NCBI GenBank assembly: GCA_032160165.1
Contig: JAVHWA010000127.1
Coordinates: 28,274-92,273 of the forward strand
DNA: 64,000 nucleotides
From: QHXM01 sp032160165
GTDB lineage: Bacteria > Acidobacteriota > Blastocatellia > Pyrinomonadales > Pyrinomonadaceae
Reading direction: 5' to 3'
Shown here in pieces: positions 45,403 to 53,639 of the stretch; within the stretch, counting starts at the first letter, position 1, and each line of letters begins with the position of its first letter. The notes beneath the pieces are model-generated. The model did no database searches. It was not told the DNA's origin and saw nothing but the letters and a program-made list of their open reading frames with translations. The position numbers and the translations under genes were made by a program.

Positions 45403-47589
45403 TTAGGGACGAGGATAAAGTGGACTCGTGCTCGACAATCGTTTGACGTTGTATGGCAAGGCGTCTTCTCCGAGAATCATCACCTGTTCTTCGTTGGTGC
45501 TTGCCGAAGCAGGATCGATCAGGCTTGAGGCCCAGATGTCCTCATTGCTAAAACTCAAACCGTAGGTCGTCCCCGTCTTAAGGCTTCCATCTGCGCTACC
45601 GAGGCCGCTGCTGATGACGAAGCCACTACTGATGACGAAGCCGCTGCTTATGACAAAGCCGCTACTGATGACGAAGCCGCTGCTGATAACAAAGCCGCTG
45701 CTAATCACAAACCCGCTGCTAATCACAAATCCATTAGGCAACACGTAGCTGCCGTCGGGATTCATGTAGCCGTTGGCGATCACGAAGCCGCTGCTAAGCA
45801 CATCGCTGTCGGTGAGCTGAAACCCACTGGTCAGCATCAGGCGATCCGTACAGGCAACGCCCTCGACCCAGACGAGACCGTTGTTCAGCGGAATTGCTTC
45901 ACCCGCTATCGGCTCGGTCAGTCCGAGTGTCTTGTAGGTCACATTCGTCTGCGTTAACAGGTTCTCGCCATTCGCCGCGCGGTTGGCATCGCTACGTACC
46001 GCTTTCGCGAGCTTGACGACGGCGCTCGTGTTAAGTGTGCCTGCTCCCTCCGTGATGACCCGCTCGAAGGATGACATTTCACCGCTTTGAACCATCCGTT
46101 CGTAAACGGGTAGCCGTTGCGCCGTCCGCATCAGAAGGGCTTTCACGAGGCGAGGAGTAAGCGATGGATTTCCCTCCAGCATCAGGGCCACTGTGCCCGA
46201 TACGACCGGCGCGGCGAAGGATGTGCCGCTCAGAATTTGATAGGTCCCAGTGGCCTGTGGCGTATTGGTGCTGGTATCACCGACGAGAAGCCCCCCGATC
46301 AAACCACCCCCGCCGCTTATCGTGTAGGAGTAACTTGCCGTCGGCGACAAAACCGCGGTCTCGGCGGCCCCGGTTTGATTGCCGGGCGCGACCAGGTCGG
46401 GTTTGACTATCCCATCTACCAGCGTCGGACCACGAGAAGAATAGCTGGCCACAGTATCGTCCGAACGAATCGCAGTCTGCCGCGTATTACTCGCGCCGAC
46501 TGTGATCACTCGTGGTGAGTTTGCGGGGGAAAGAATCCCGCCGTAGATCGTTTGCCCTGCAGAGTCTTTGCCCCAGTTTCCTGCAGCTACGACTACCACG
46601 ATCCCTGCGTCGATCGCTTTTCCCACCGCTACACACAATGGATCAGTCTTGTAGCTCTGCGTGATCGGCGTGCCGAGCGACAGGTTGATGACCCGAATGT
46701 TGTAAGCGGTCTTGTTTTGAATTACCCAATTGATACCTGCGATGACGTTCGAGACCGTTCCGGTTCCGGTGGAATTGAGCACGCGTACGTCGATCAGGTT
46801 CGCGCCTGTGGCGATGCCGCCGTAAGTTGGAGCGCCGGCATGCGTAGCCGCGTAATTCTCGCTCGCTTGTCCTGTGCCGGCGGCAACTCCGGCCGTATGG
46901 GTGCCGTGGCCATAAGAGTCCTGCGACGTGCTCTCGCCGGTAAAATCCACGCGCTTGGCTATTCGGTTGTAGCTTTGAATGTAAGTTTGCGAAGTTAAGC
47001 CGAGGCCCAATAGTCCACCGCTCTGCTGCTTCTGATAGCCGGCGAACTCAGCGGCGTCGGCGGGGCTGATTCCGCTATCGACGATTGCTATACCGACTTT
47101 GTTTCCGCCCCCGCCGTCGGCCATTTTTGTGTTGTCGGGAGGCAGGATCTTGCTTGCTCCCGTCGTCACTTCGATATGGCTGGTGTTCTCCGGCGTGGTT
47201 GCGAGCGAGCGAACAGGCTGATCAGCGGACATCCACGATAGTTCTTCGCTCAACGAAAGCTCTTCAAGCTTCTCGAGAGGCACGTCGGCCACGATGACGC
47301 CCAGCGCATCGAGTTGATGCCGAACGGTGGCGCCGCTCGCCTCGAGAATATGACGGGCCTGATCATTTGCCGCACCGTCGGACACGTTAAGGATGACTCG
47401 TGCACGTTCGGAGCTGCCCGAGCGTGAAGCTCGCGCGCGCGAACGAAGGTCATCGCTGATTTTATTGACGATGTGACGCGAGGCATTCGGACGAGCTTGT
47501 GCGCGCGCGATTGGACGAATCGCCCCAGCGAGCGGGGACAACAGCGAGAAAGCGAGCAAGAGAGCCAATGAAGGGGGTTTTCGCGTCAA
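45403..47589 (-). CDS. Secreted subtilisin-like S8 serine peptidase with hexapeptide-repeat tail
   Basis: 728 residues from a TTG with AGGAGT 6 nt upstream; upstream in-frame codons lack a signal peptide. Signal peptide PSLALLLAFSLLSPLAGA, an inhibitor I9-like propeptide (ARVILNVSDGAANDQARHIL; LGVIVADVPLEKLEEL), and the catalytic triad D171 (IAIVDSGI), H228 (GHGTHTAGVAAG) and S457 (GTSFAAPVVSG). After the catalytic domain comes a C-terminal region with seven tandem FVISSG units preceded by degenerate versions (VLSSGFVIANG, VLPNG). No sorting motif. Confidence 0.93.
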   Translation of the reverse strand: MTRKPPSLALLLAFSLLSPLAGAIRPIARAQARPNASRHIVNKISDDLRSRARASRSGSSERARVILNVSDGAANDQARHILEASGATVRHQLDALGVIVADVPLEKLEELSLSEELSWMSADQPVRSLATTPENTSHIEVTTGASKILPPDNTKMADGGGGNKVGIAIVDSGISPADAAEFAGYQKQQSGGLLGLGLTSQTYIQSYNRIAKRVDFTGESTSQDSYGHGTHTAGVAAGTGQASENYAATHAGAPTYGGIATGANLIDVRVLNSTGTGTVSNVIAGINWVIQNKTAYNIRVINLSLGTPITQSYKTDPLCVAVGKAIDAGIVVVVAAGNWGKDSAGQTIYGGILSPANSPRVITVGASNTRQTAIRSDDTVASYSSRGPTLVDGIVKPDLVAPGNQTGAAETAVLSPTASYSYTISGGGGLIGGLLVGDTSTNTPQATGTYQILSGTSFAAPVVSGTVALMLEGNPSLTPRLVKALLMRTAQRLPVYERMVQSGEMSSFERVITEGAGTLNTSAVVKLAKAVRSDANRAANGENLLTQTNVTYKTLGLTEPIAGEAIPLNNGLVWVEGVACTDRLMLTSGFQLTDSDVLSSGFVIANGYMNPDGSYVLPNGFVISSGFVISSGFVISSGFVISSGFVISSGFVISSGFVISSGLGSADGSLKTGTTYGLSFSNEDIWASSLIDPASASTNEEQVMILGEDALPYNVKRLSSTSPLYPRP
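45605..45730 (-). repeat. Seven 18-bp in-gene repeats encoding FVISSG
   Basis: Seven tandem copies of an 18-bp unit inside the S8 peptidase gene, plus-strand consensus CCGCTGCTGATGACGAAG, with mostly synonymous differences between copies. The peptide repeat is kept although the DNA copies diverge, so the hexapeptide appears selected. Confidence 0.9.
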
Positions 47590-47808
47590 GATGTACTCCT
47601 GGAATCTTTTATATGGTGCGGAATTTCCGCGACGGCTGGCGTGTCGGGCGCAAGCGGACACGGAAGACTTAACAAGATGCGTGCCGACAAAAGCCGACAG
47701 CTAAAGTATTGAAAGTATTGTGTGATCTGAGAAAGCAGGGAGGCTGTCCCATTCTGTTTGACTGGATGTGGTGAACGCCTTCGGTCATTCGGACTGCGTT
47801 GAGATGGC

Positions 47809-47905
47809 ACCATTGATTCAATGAGCCATTGGTTCATTGCAACATTGGGTCACCACAGACCACTCGTGACCAAATGAGTCAATGGATAGAATGCATCGAT
47901 GAGCA
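47809..47905. repeat. Octamer-type array pair (TTGATTCA / ATGAGTCA)
   Basis: Units with an 8-nt period (TTGATTCA, ATGAGCCA, TTGGTTCA, TTGCAACA, TTGGGTCA) followed after a few bases by inverted-type ATGAGTCA, ATGGATAG. Same class as the array at 55662. The rest of the 533-nt gap 47590-48122 shows no gene I can support. Confidence 0.65.
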
Positions 47906-48122
47906 AATCCTCCTCTCGGACGAGTTCAGCAATATCCATCCGCTGCTGTCATCATTCATCTTTCAACTTTTTCCGTCCTTCAGTGTAGAATCCTCAGAAG
48001 TAACTACCCGCTCGCACTCCTTCGGTTCCGCCTTCACTCGCGATGAAGCGTGCGCAGATGAAGAGTTAGAGGTCACGGGATGTGAAAGCCGCGGCGGATC
48101 TGATGAAGGTGTCTGAGGTCAA

Positions 48123-49484
48123 TTGAAAAACGTGAACTACGTCGGCCGTCCAACTATGTGCCAGAGCTGCGGAGCCCTGGTCGGGCCAGACGAACAGAGC
48201 TGCTCGCTCTGCGGCGCTGCCAAGACTTCTGGCACCGCGGCGCAGTCACACCCCACACAGCGCGTTTACGACTATGAAACGGTCCGTTTTGCCCGCGCGA
48301 TTCTCGCCCGACCCTATATCTTTACGATCATCTTTCTGAGTGCCAACGTCTTCATTTTTTTGTTGATGTGGTCCTCCAGCGGCCTCAACAATGATGCCCT
48401 ATGGCAGCCGCAGGAAGCGGTGCTGAAAGCTTACGGGGCTAAGTACAATTATCTAATCCAGGTGAATCACGAGTGGTGGCGCTTGTTGACGCCCGTCTTC
48501 ATCCATATTGGACTTCTTCACCTGCTGGTGAATATGTATGGGCTTTGGATGCTCGGTCCGTACGTCGAGCGACTATATGGCTCCGCGAAGTTTGTAGTGC
48601 TTTGGGTCGTGACCGGTATCGCAGGCGTGGTTGCGAGTTATCTATGTGTCCGACCCGAGCTGGCGACTACCTCGATTGGGCGGTTTCTATTCAAAGCGAC
48701 CGACGGACCATCGGCAGGCGCATCGGGTGCGCTCTTTGGCTTGATCGGCGTGCTCTTTGTGTTCGGCATCAAGTTTCGTCGTGAGTTGCCCGAAGGCTTT
48801 AAGCGCGCGTTCGGAACGGGACTGTTGCCCGTCATCATGATCAACCTCTTCATAGGCTTTCTCGGGAGGGGGTTCATCGATAACGCGGCCCATCTCGGCG
48901 GTCTGGCTTCGGGAGCGGTCTTCGGACTCTTGATCAGTTACAAGCGTCCCGACGAGCCGCCTCGGGTCGCGGTGGTTTGGCACGTTGTCCAAGTCGCTGC
49001 CCTCGCTCTCGTCGTCGTCAGCTTCGTTATGGTGGGGAGGAATTTCAGCAACAACAGGTCGTCACCCGACCAGGTGGCGATGCTCGAGCAGATGCGAAAG
49101 AACGAAACGACGAAATTCATGACCTACCTCAATGCACTCGGGACTGGCGATGAGGCTTTTGTCAACGCATTCAATAGTGAAGACAACAGCGGAATCAGCG
49201 ATGCTGTTCGGCAGCTCGACGAGGCCCCGCAAGTCGACGAAAAGACCGATGCGCTCCGCGGTGAACTGAAGAGCCTTCTCACACGCCTCGACGAGCTCAA
49301 CACCAAAGGCAAAGCTGACGTGCGAGGCCTTCAGCAGGCGCGGGACAAGGACAGAAAGGTCCTGCTTGTCGATTTTCAGACATGGCGGAAGAAGCGCATA
49401 GACCTGATCAAAACTGAAGGCGCGAGATACGGAGTCAGGTTGAAAGAGCCTCAGGCTCAAACGGATTCCGCTGAAGGCAAGTAG
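48123..49484 (+). CDS. Rhomboid intramembrane serine protease with zinc ribbon
   Basis: 453 residues from TTG with GAGG 6 nt upstream; a GTG at 48132 or the ATG of MCQSCG are alternatives. N-terminal zinc ribbon (MCQSCGALVG...CSLCG), then a six-helix rhomboid core with the catalytic dyad S201 (GASGALFGLIG) and H257 (NAAHLGGLASG), and HIGLLHLLVNMYGLW. After a further TM (AALALVVVSFVMVG) there is a ~120-residue helical, charged cytoplasmic domain (LLTRLDELNTKGKADVRG). Rhomboids cleave membrane helices. The zinc ribbon resembles the one at the N-terminus of the Ser/Thr kinase. Confidence 0.9.
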   Translation: MKNVNYVGRPTMCQSCGALVGPDEQSCSLCGAAKTSGTAAQSHPTQRVYDYETVRFARAILARPYIFTIIFLSANVFIFLLMWSSSGLNNDALWQPQEAVLKAYGAKYNYLIQVNHEWWRLLTPVFIHIGLLHLLVNMYGLWMLGPYVERLYGSAKFVVLWVVTGIAGVVASYLCVRPELATTSIGRFLFKATDGPSAGASGALFGLIGVLFVFGIKFRRELPEGFKRAFGTGLLPVIMINLFIGFLGRGFIDNAAHLGGLASGAVFGLLISYKRPDEPPRVAVVWHVVQVAALALVVVSFVMVGRNFSNNRSSPDQVAMLEQMRKNETTKFMTYLNALGTGDEAFVNAFNSEDNSGISDAVRQLDEAPQVDEKTDALRGELKSLLTRLDELNTKGKADVRGLQQARDKDRKVLLVDFQTWRKKRIDLIKTEGARYGVRLKEPQAQTDSAEGK

Positions 49485-49513
49485 CTTTACTAATCTTAGG
49501 AGACAACAGACAT

Positions 49514-50407
49514 ATGGCTATCAAAAAAGTCGGTGTTCTCGGCTGCGGACTGATGGGATCAGGCATTGCTCAAACTGCAGCAACCGCGGGGTTCGAGGTA
49601 ATCGTTCGCGAAGTTTCGGACGAGTTGTGCGAGAAAGGCTTTTCCGGAATAGAGAAATCACTGGCGAAGTTTGCGGAGAAAGGATCTATAACCGCGGAGC
49701 AGCAGGCAGAGATTCGCGGTCGCCTTACTGGGACAACTTCGCTGAACGATCTTGCCGACTGCGACATAATCATCGAAGCGATCATCGAGAACCTTGAGAC
49801 AAAGCGCGAAACTTACAGGCAACTCGATGCTGTCTGTAAACCCGCGACGATCTTTGCATCGAACACGTCGTCGATCTCTATCACCGAGATGATGACGGCT
49901 ACTTCGCAGGACCGACAGCTTCGATTCATAGGTCTGCATTTCTTCAACCCGGTTCCTCTGATGAAACTCGTCGAGGTAGTGCGCACCATCCTTACAGACG
50001 AAGCCATTTTCGAGGAGGCGCTCGAGTTTGGGAAGCAACTTGGAAAGGTGACGGTGCGCGCAACCGACCGCTCCGGGTTTATCGTCAACCGCTTGCTTGT
50101 TCCGTATATGCTCGACGCGGTGCGCGCGCTGGAAGAAGGAGTTGGCTCGATAGTCGACATAGACAACGCTATGAAGCTCGGTCTCAACTATCCGATGGGA
50201 CCGTTCACGCTGGGAGATTTCGTAGGGCTGGATACCACCTACTATATAGCTGAGATCATGTTCAACGAGTATCGCGAGAAACGCTTCGCGCCGCCACCGC
50301 TTCTCAAGCGCATGGTGCTGGCCGGCCTCTATGGCCGTAAATCTGGCCGCGGTTTTTACGACTATACAAAGGATCCCAGAAACCCAACACCAATGAAGCT
50401 GGTTTGA
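49514..50407 (+). CDS. 3-hydroxyacyl-CoA (3-hydroxybutyryl-CoA) dehydrogenase
   Basis: 297 residues; AGGAGACAACAGACAT before the ATG. N-terminal NAD Rossmann motif VGVLGCGLMGSGIAQT, ITEMMTATSQDR and the catalytic-region FIGLHFFNPVPLMKLVEV, then the helical C-terminal domain with GFIVNRLLVPYMLDAV and YPMGPFTLGDFVGLD. It oxidises (S)-3-hydroxyacyl-CoA, in fatty-acid or butyrate-type metabolism. It may form one transcript with the metal-binding protein and the crotonase gene downstream. Confidence 0.93.
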   Translation: MAIKKVGVLGCGLMGSGIAQTAATAGFEVIVREVSDELCEKGFSGIEKSLAKFAEKGSITAEQQAEIRGRLTGTTSLNDLADCDIIIEAIIENLETKRETYRQLDAVCKPATIFASNTSSISITEMMTATSQDRQLRFIGLHFFNPVPLMKLVEVVRTILTDEAIFEEALEFGKQLGKVTVRATDRSGFIVNRLLVPYMLDAVRALEEGVGSIVDIDNAMKLGLNYPMGPFTLGDFVGLDTTYYIAEIMFNEYREKRFAPPPLLKRMVLAGLYGRKSGRGFYDYTKDPRNPTPMKLV

Positions 50408-50418
50408 TCAGAAGTACG

Positions 50419-51648
50419 ATGATCAATTACGAAGCACACTTCAGGACTCGCCTTCTAATACGTCTGCTATTGGCGGTTATCGTGGGAGCGACTTTCCTCC
50501 ACGTGGATTCGGCGCAGGTGCATAGATCAGCGAAGTACGTTTGCCCGATGCATCCGAATGTTATCTCGCCCAGGCCGGGCCAGTGTTCCCAATGCAACAT
50601 GGACCTGGTTGCAGCCCCGGCCTCAACGCGCACACATAAACGCAAGCGACCGGCGAGGGTTAATGGAAGGGTCCCCGTCCCGATTCAGGCTTCCGCTCCT
50701 TCGCCGACGACCGTCTCGCGAGGTCCATGGGCGACACTCACGGCGGCCCAACGGCTGAAAGAACTGGAGCGGCTGGCTCCAACGGCTGACTACACGTGTC
50801 TGATGCACCGCGACGTCCACCACGCGCAAGCAGGTCAGTGTCCTATCTGCGGGATGCCGCTGGTTAGCGTCAATCCTTCCAATCGCGGTGCGTATCAACT
50901 GGAACTCACATCGACGCCTCGCGCAGTGAAGGCGGGTCGCGAGGTCCGCTTGCGCTTCGTCATACGAGACCCGCAAACCGGAGCACAGGTGACGCGTTTC
51001 GTCTTAAATCACGAGAAGCTTTTCCATCTATTCGTCGTCAGTCAGGACATGAACGAGTATCAGCACATCCATCCGAGGCTGGAGAACGATGGCAGCTTTG
51101 TCGTTGAGACGGTGTTGCCGAAGGCCGGGTCATACCAACTACATGCCGATTTCTTCCCCGTCGATGGCACGCCGCAGGTAATCCGACGTCAACTAAAAAC
51201 GGCGGGCTATCGTCCGCGGAAGGTGGAGCAGGCTCGCCTAACACCCGACCCGAGTCTATCCAGGACCGTCGATGGCTTAACTATCTCGCTTACTTTAGGC
51301 GGCGGTGGAGAACCGGTAGCGGGAGATTTCATCCCACTCAAATACCACCTCACAGACGCTGTCACCGGCGAGGCGGTAGGCGATCTTGAGCCATATCTCG
51401 GAGCCTGGGGACACACCGTGATTCTGAACGCGGACCAGTCGATGTATCTACATTCACATCCGACAGAGATGTTGCCGCCAGGCGTTGGAGGCGAGGAGGC
51501 TCGCGGCGGGCCTGACGTAGAATTCGGGGCGATGTTTCCTGAAGGCGGGCTCTATCGAATCTGGACTCAGTTTCAACGCGCGGGAAAAGTTGTGACGATC
51601 TCGTTTACAGTCCGCGTGCTTGCGGAGCGCTCCGTACACGCAAAATAG
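50419..51648 (+). CDS. Exported protein with two heavy-metal-binding (YxCPMHP) domains
   Basis: 409 residues from MINYEAHF; a TTG at 50404 overlapping the previous stop is possible. Signal peptide (LIRLLLAVIVGATFLHV). Two copies of the heavy-metal-binding domain, YVCPMHPNVISPRPGQCSQC (~38-63) and YTCLMHRDVHHAQAGQCPIC (~118-143), as found at the N-termini of CusB-type adaptors and copper ATPases. The remainder has Ig-like strands and His/Met clusters (QDMNEYQHIHPRL; SMYLHSHPTEMLPPG). A periplasmic copper/silver-binding role is likely, but no transporter gene is adjacent. Confidence 0.8.
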   Translation: MINYEAHFRTRLLIRLLLAVIVGATFLHVDSAQVHRSAKYVCPMHPNVISPRPGQCSQCNMDLVAAPASTRTHKRKRPARVNGRVPVPIQASAPSPTTVSRGPWATLTAAQRLKELERLAPTADYTCLMHRDVHHAQAGQCPICGMPLVSVNPSNRGAYQLELTSTPRAVKAGREVRLRFVIRDPQTGAQVTRFVLNHEKLFHLFVVSQDMNEYQHIHPRLENDGSFVVETVLPKAGSYQLHADFFPVDGTPQVIRRQLKTAGYRPRKVEQARLTPDPSLSRTVDGLTISLTLGGGGEPVAGDFIPLKYHLTDAVTGEAVGDLEPYLGAWGHTVILNADQSMYLHSHPTEMLPPGVGGEEARGGPDVEFGAMFPEGGLYRIWTQFQRAGKVVTISFTVRVLAERSVHAK

Positions 51649-51660
51649 CTCGAACAAAAA

Positions 51661-52437
51661 ATGACAATCGTTCTAGAGGACCGGGACGATAGCGCTGTGG
51701 TTCGCGTCAGACTCGAGCTGAGTGCGGGGCGTCATCCACTAACGCAAGAGAATGCCGACCGGCTCGAGCAAATTTTCAATGACCTCTCTGTCCGAACAAA
51801 CCTGCGCGCAGTCATGCTGATGGTGGGTGCTGAAGCTTCTCCCGGCCGCGCAGACAGAAGTGTCCTCGCAAATGACGAGGATAAGAATACTCACGCCGCC
51901 ATCGCGAGGCTTCGGAGAGTTTGCGACTCGATCGAAGCTTGTCCTGTTCCTGTAATCGCCGTCATCGACGGGCCGCTTTCAGATGACGCATGCGAACTGG
52001 TACTCGCGTGTCACATCCGCATCGCGTCGAGCAATGCGCGCTTCAGCTTGTCTGAGAATCAACTGGCCCGCGTTTCCATTGACAAGGGAATCCAGCGGCT
52101 GAAAAGTGTAGAAAGGCAGCGAGTGGCCGTCGAAAGAATGCGGGAAGGCGACCATGTAATGGCGGATGAAGCATTACTCTCCGGCATGGTTAACCGCGTC
52201 GTCCCGCGAGAGACACTGCTGGCCGAAGCCGAGGCCTTTACCTGCGAAGTGACGGTGCAAGCTCCCCTTGCAATCAGGGCTTGTCTTCAAGCCGTGCTGG
52301 GCGGCACAGAGCTATCGCTCGAGGAAGGACTAGAGCTCGAGGCGCAGCTCTTCAGCAGTCTCTTCGCAACCGAGGACATGCGCGAAGGAACGAGCGCGTT
52401 TCTGGAAAAGCGCTCGCCAGTCTTTAAAGGACGATAG
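51661..52437 (+). CDS. Divergent enoyl-CoA hydratase/isomerase (crotonase) family protein
   Basis: 258 residues. Crotonase fold shown by CPVPVIAVIDGPLSDDACEL, VLACHIRIASSNARFSLSEN and ADEALLSGMVNRVVPRETLL. The oxyanion-hole sequences of active crotonases are altered: the CAGxD loop reads GAEASPGRADRSV, and the second GG(G) pair is replaced by DDA. The usual catalytic Glu region is also unconventional. It may not be a hydratase; it could bind CoA esters without that activity. It is 12 nt after the metal-binding protein gene and close to the dehydrogenase gene. Confidence 0.75.
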   Translation: MTIVLEDRDDSAVVRVRLELSAGRHPLTQENADRLEQIFNDLSVRTNLRAVMLMVGAEASPGRADRSVLANDEDKNTHAAIARLRRVCDSIEACPVPVIAVIDGPLSDDACELVLACHIRIASSNARFSLSENQLARVSIDKGIQRLKSVERQRVAVERMREGDHVMADEALLSGMVNRVVPRETLLAEAEAFTCEVTVQAPLAIRACLQAVLGGTELSLEEGLELEAQLFSSLFATEDMREGTSAFLEKRSPVFKGR

Positions 52438-52569
52438 CGCAAGTCCGTCAGTTGGCTTTGCTTCGACCTGAGTTTGCACGCGAGCTAACAGCTTGCGCTA
52501 GTTCCGCACCCTTCTTTATACTTCTGGTGCTTTCACTCTCAGATCCCATGGAGCGCTTCTTAAAATACG

Positions 52570-53049
52570 TTGCAACCTAAGATTCATCAGGGACGCTTAA
52601 ACGCCGAAGGGTTTCGCTTCGCCATCGTCGCGAGTCGTTGGAATGATTTTCTGACATCTCGGTTGATTGAAGGCGCGGTGGACGCGCTCGAACGCCTGGG
52701 CGCCGACGAAAAGGCTGTGGAGGTCTTTCGTGTTCCTGGATCGTTCGAGATTCCCTTGCTGGCAACGCGCCTCGGTGCGTCGGGAAACTGGGATGCAGTA
52801 ATCTGTCTGGGTACAATTATTCGCGGCGAGACGCCGCACTTCGAATACATCGCTTCAGAAGTTACGAAGGGAATCGCTCAAGCGGGAATGGAAACCGAGG
52901 TCCCGGTAATCTACGGAATCGTAACCGCTGATACGCTTGAGCAGGCGATCGATCGCGCTGGAGTGAAGGCAGGGAACAAGGGTTTTGAGGCGGCGATGTC
53001 GGCCGTCGAGCTGGTTAATCTTTATAAGGCCGTGATAAGTGATAAGTGA
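52570..53049 (+). CDS. ribH: 6,7-dimethyl-8-ribityllumazine synthase
   Basis: 159 residues from a TTG. Penultimate step of riboflavin synthesis. Active-site stretches are intact: FAIVASRWNDFLTSRLIEGA (aromatic residue stacks on the pyrimidine), VPGSFEIPLLA, LGTIIRGETPHFEYI (His for catalysis) and PVIYGIVTADTLEQAIDRAG. Other rib genes are not adjacent. The last residues and the stop codon (VISDK) are encoded by a GTGATAA repeat array, so the C-terminus may vary between strains. Confidence 0.95.
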   Translation: MQPKIHQGRLNAEGFRFAIVASRWNDFLTSRLIEGAVDALERLGADEKAVEVFRVPGSFEIPLLATRLGASGNWDAVICLGTIIRGETPHFEYIASEVTKGIAQAGMETEVPVIYGIVTADTLEQAIDRAGVKAGNKGFEAAMSAVELVNLYKAVISDK

Positions 53050-53103
53050 TAGGTGATAAGAGCAAGGTCTCCTCTCATCACCCATCACATATCACTTATC
53101 ACT
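53032..53103. repeat. Heptamer array pair (GTGATAA, inverted) overlapping ribH end
   Basis: Left arm 53032-53060 (GTGATAAGTGATAAGTGATA and following) includes the ribH stop; right arm 53074-53103 is the complement (ATCACATATCACTTATCAC). It ends 8 nt before the nusB start; no Shine-Dalgarno is visible there. Confidence 0.88.
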
Positions 53104-53111
53104 AAAGTATT

Positions 53112-53594
53112 ATGGGTTCAAGACGTAAGGCGCGTGAATGCGCCTTGCAAATGCTCTTTGCGGCTGATGTGTCCGAGACGCGCGCTGACGAATTGGTGCG
53201 CACCTATTGGGCTGAGCTGGGTGACGCAGACGTCGAAGAATCTGCCAGAGACTTTGCGACACGTCTGGCAACAGGAACGCTTGCGCACGTCACAGCGTTG
53301 GACGAGCGGATTCGTTCGCGCGCAGAGCACTGGCGTATCGCGCGCATGGCAGTGGTCGATCGCAATATCCTCCGACTGGCCGTCTATGAGTTCTTGCACG
53401 AACCCACCCCGCGCACCGTGGCGATCAACGAGGCCCTCGAAATCGCAAGACGCTTCTCAACCTACGAAGCCACTCAATTCATCAACGGCATACTCGATGC
53501 CATCAAGCGCGATTTAGACGAACAGTTTCCTCAGGCGCACATCACAAATGAAGACGCCGAGGCTGAGGCCTACGACGTGAATCCTGAATCATGA
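53112..53594 (+). CDS. nusB: Transcription antitermination factor NusB
   Basis: 160 residues, helical. RRKARECALQMLFAADVSET, VVDRNILRLAVYEFLHEPT, VAINEALEIARRFSTYEATQ and FINGILDAIKRDLDE match NusB closely. It joins NusE (ribosomal S10) on boxA RNA for rRNA antitermination. The ribH-nusB pair is a common bacterial gene order. Acidic C-terminal tail. Confidence 0.96.
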   Translation: MGSRRKARECALQMLFAADVSETRADELVRTYWAELGDADVEESARDFATRLATGTLAHVTALDERIRSRAEHWRIARMAVVDRNILRLAVYEFLHEPTPRTVAINEALEIARRFSTYEATQFINGILDAIKRDLDEQFPQAHITNEDAEAEAYDVNPES

Positions 53595-53639
53595 ATCGTG
53601 AACCTCTTCGGTTAGCGATTCAGAATTCATCTTTCCCCT

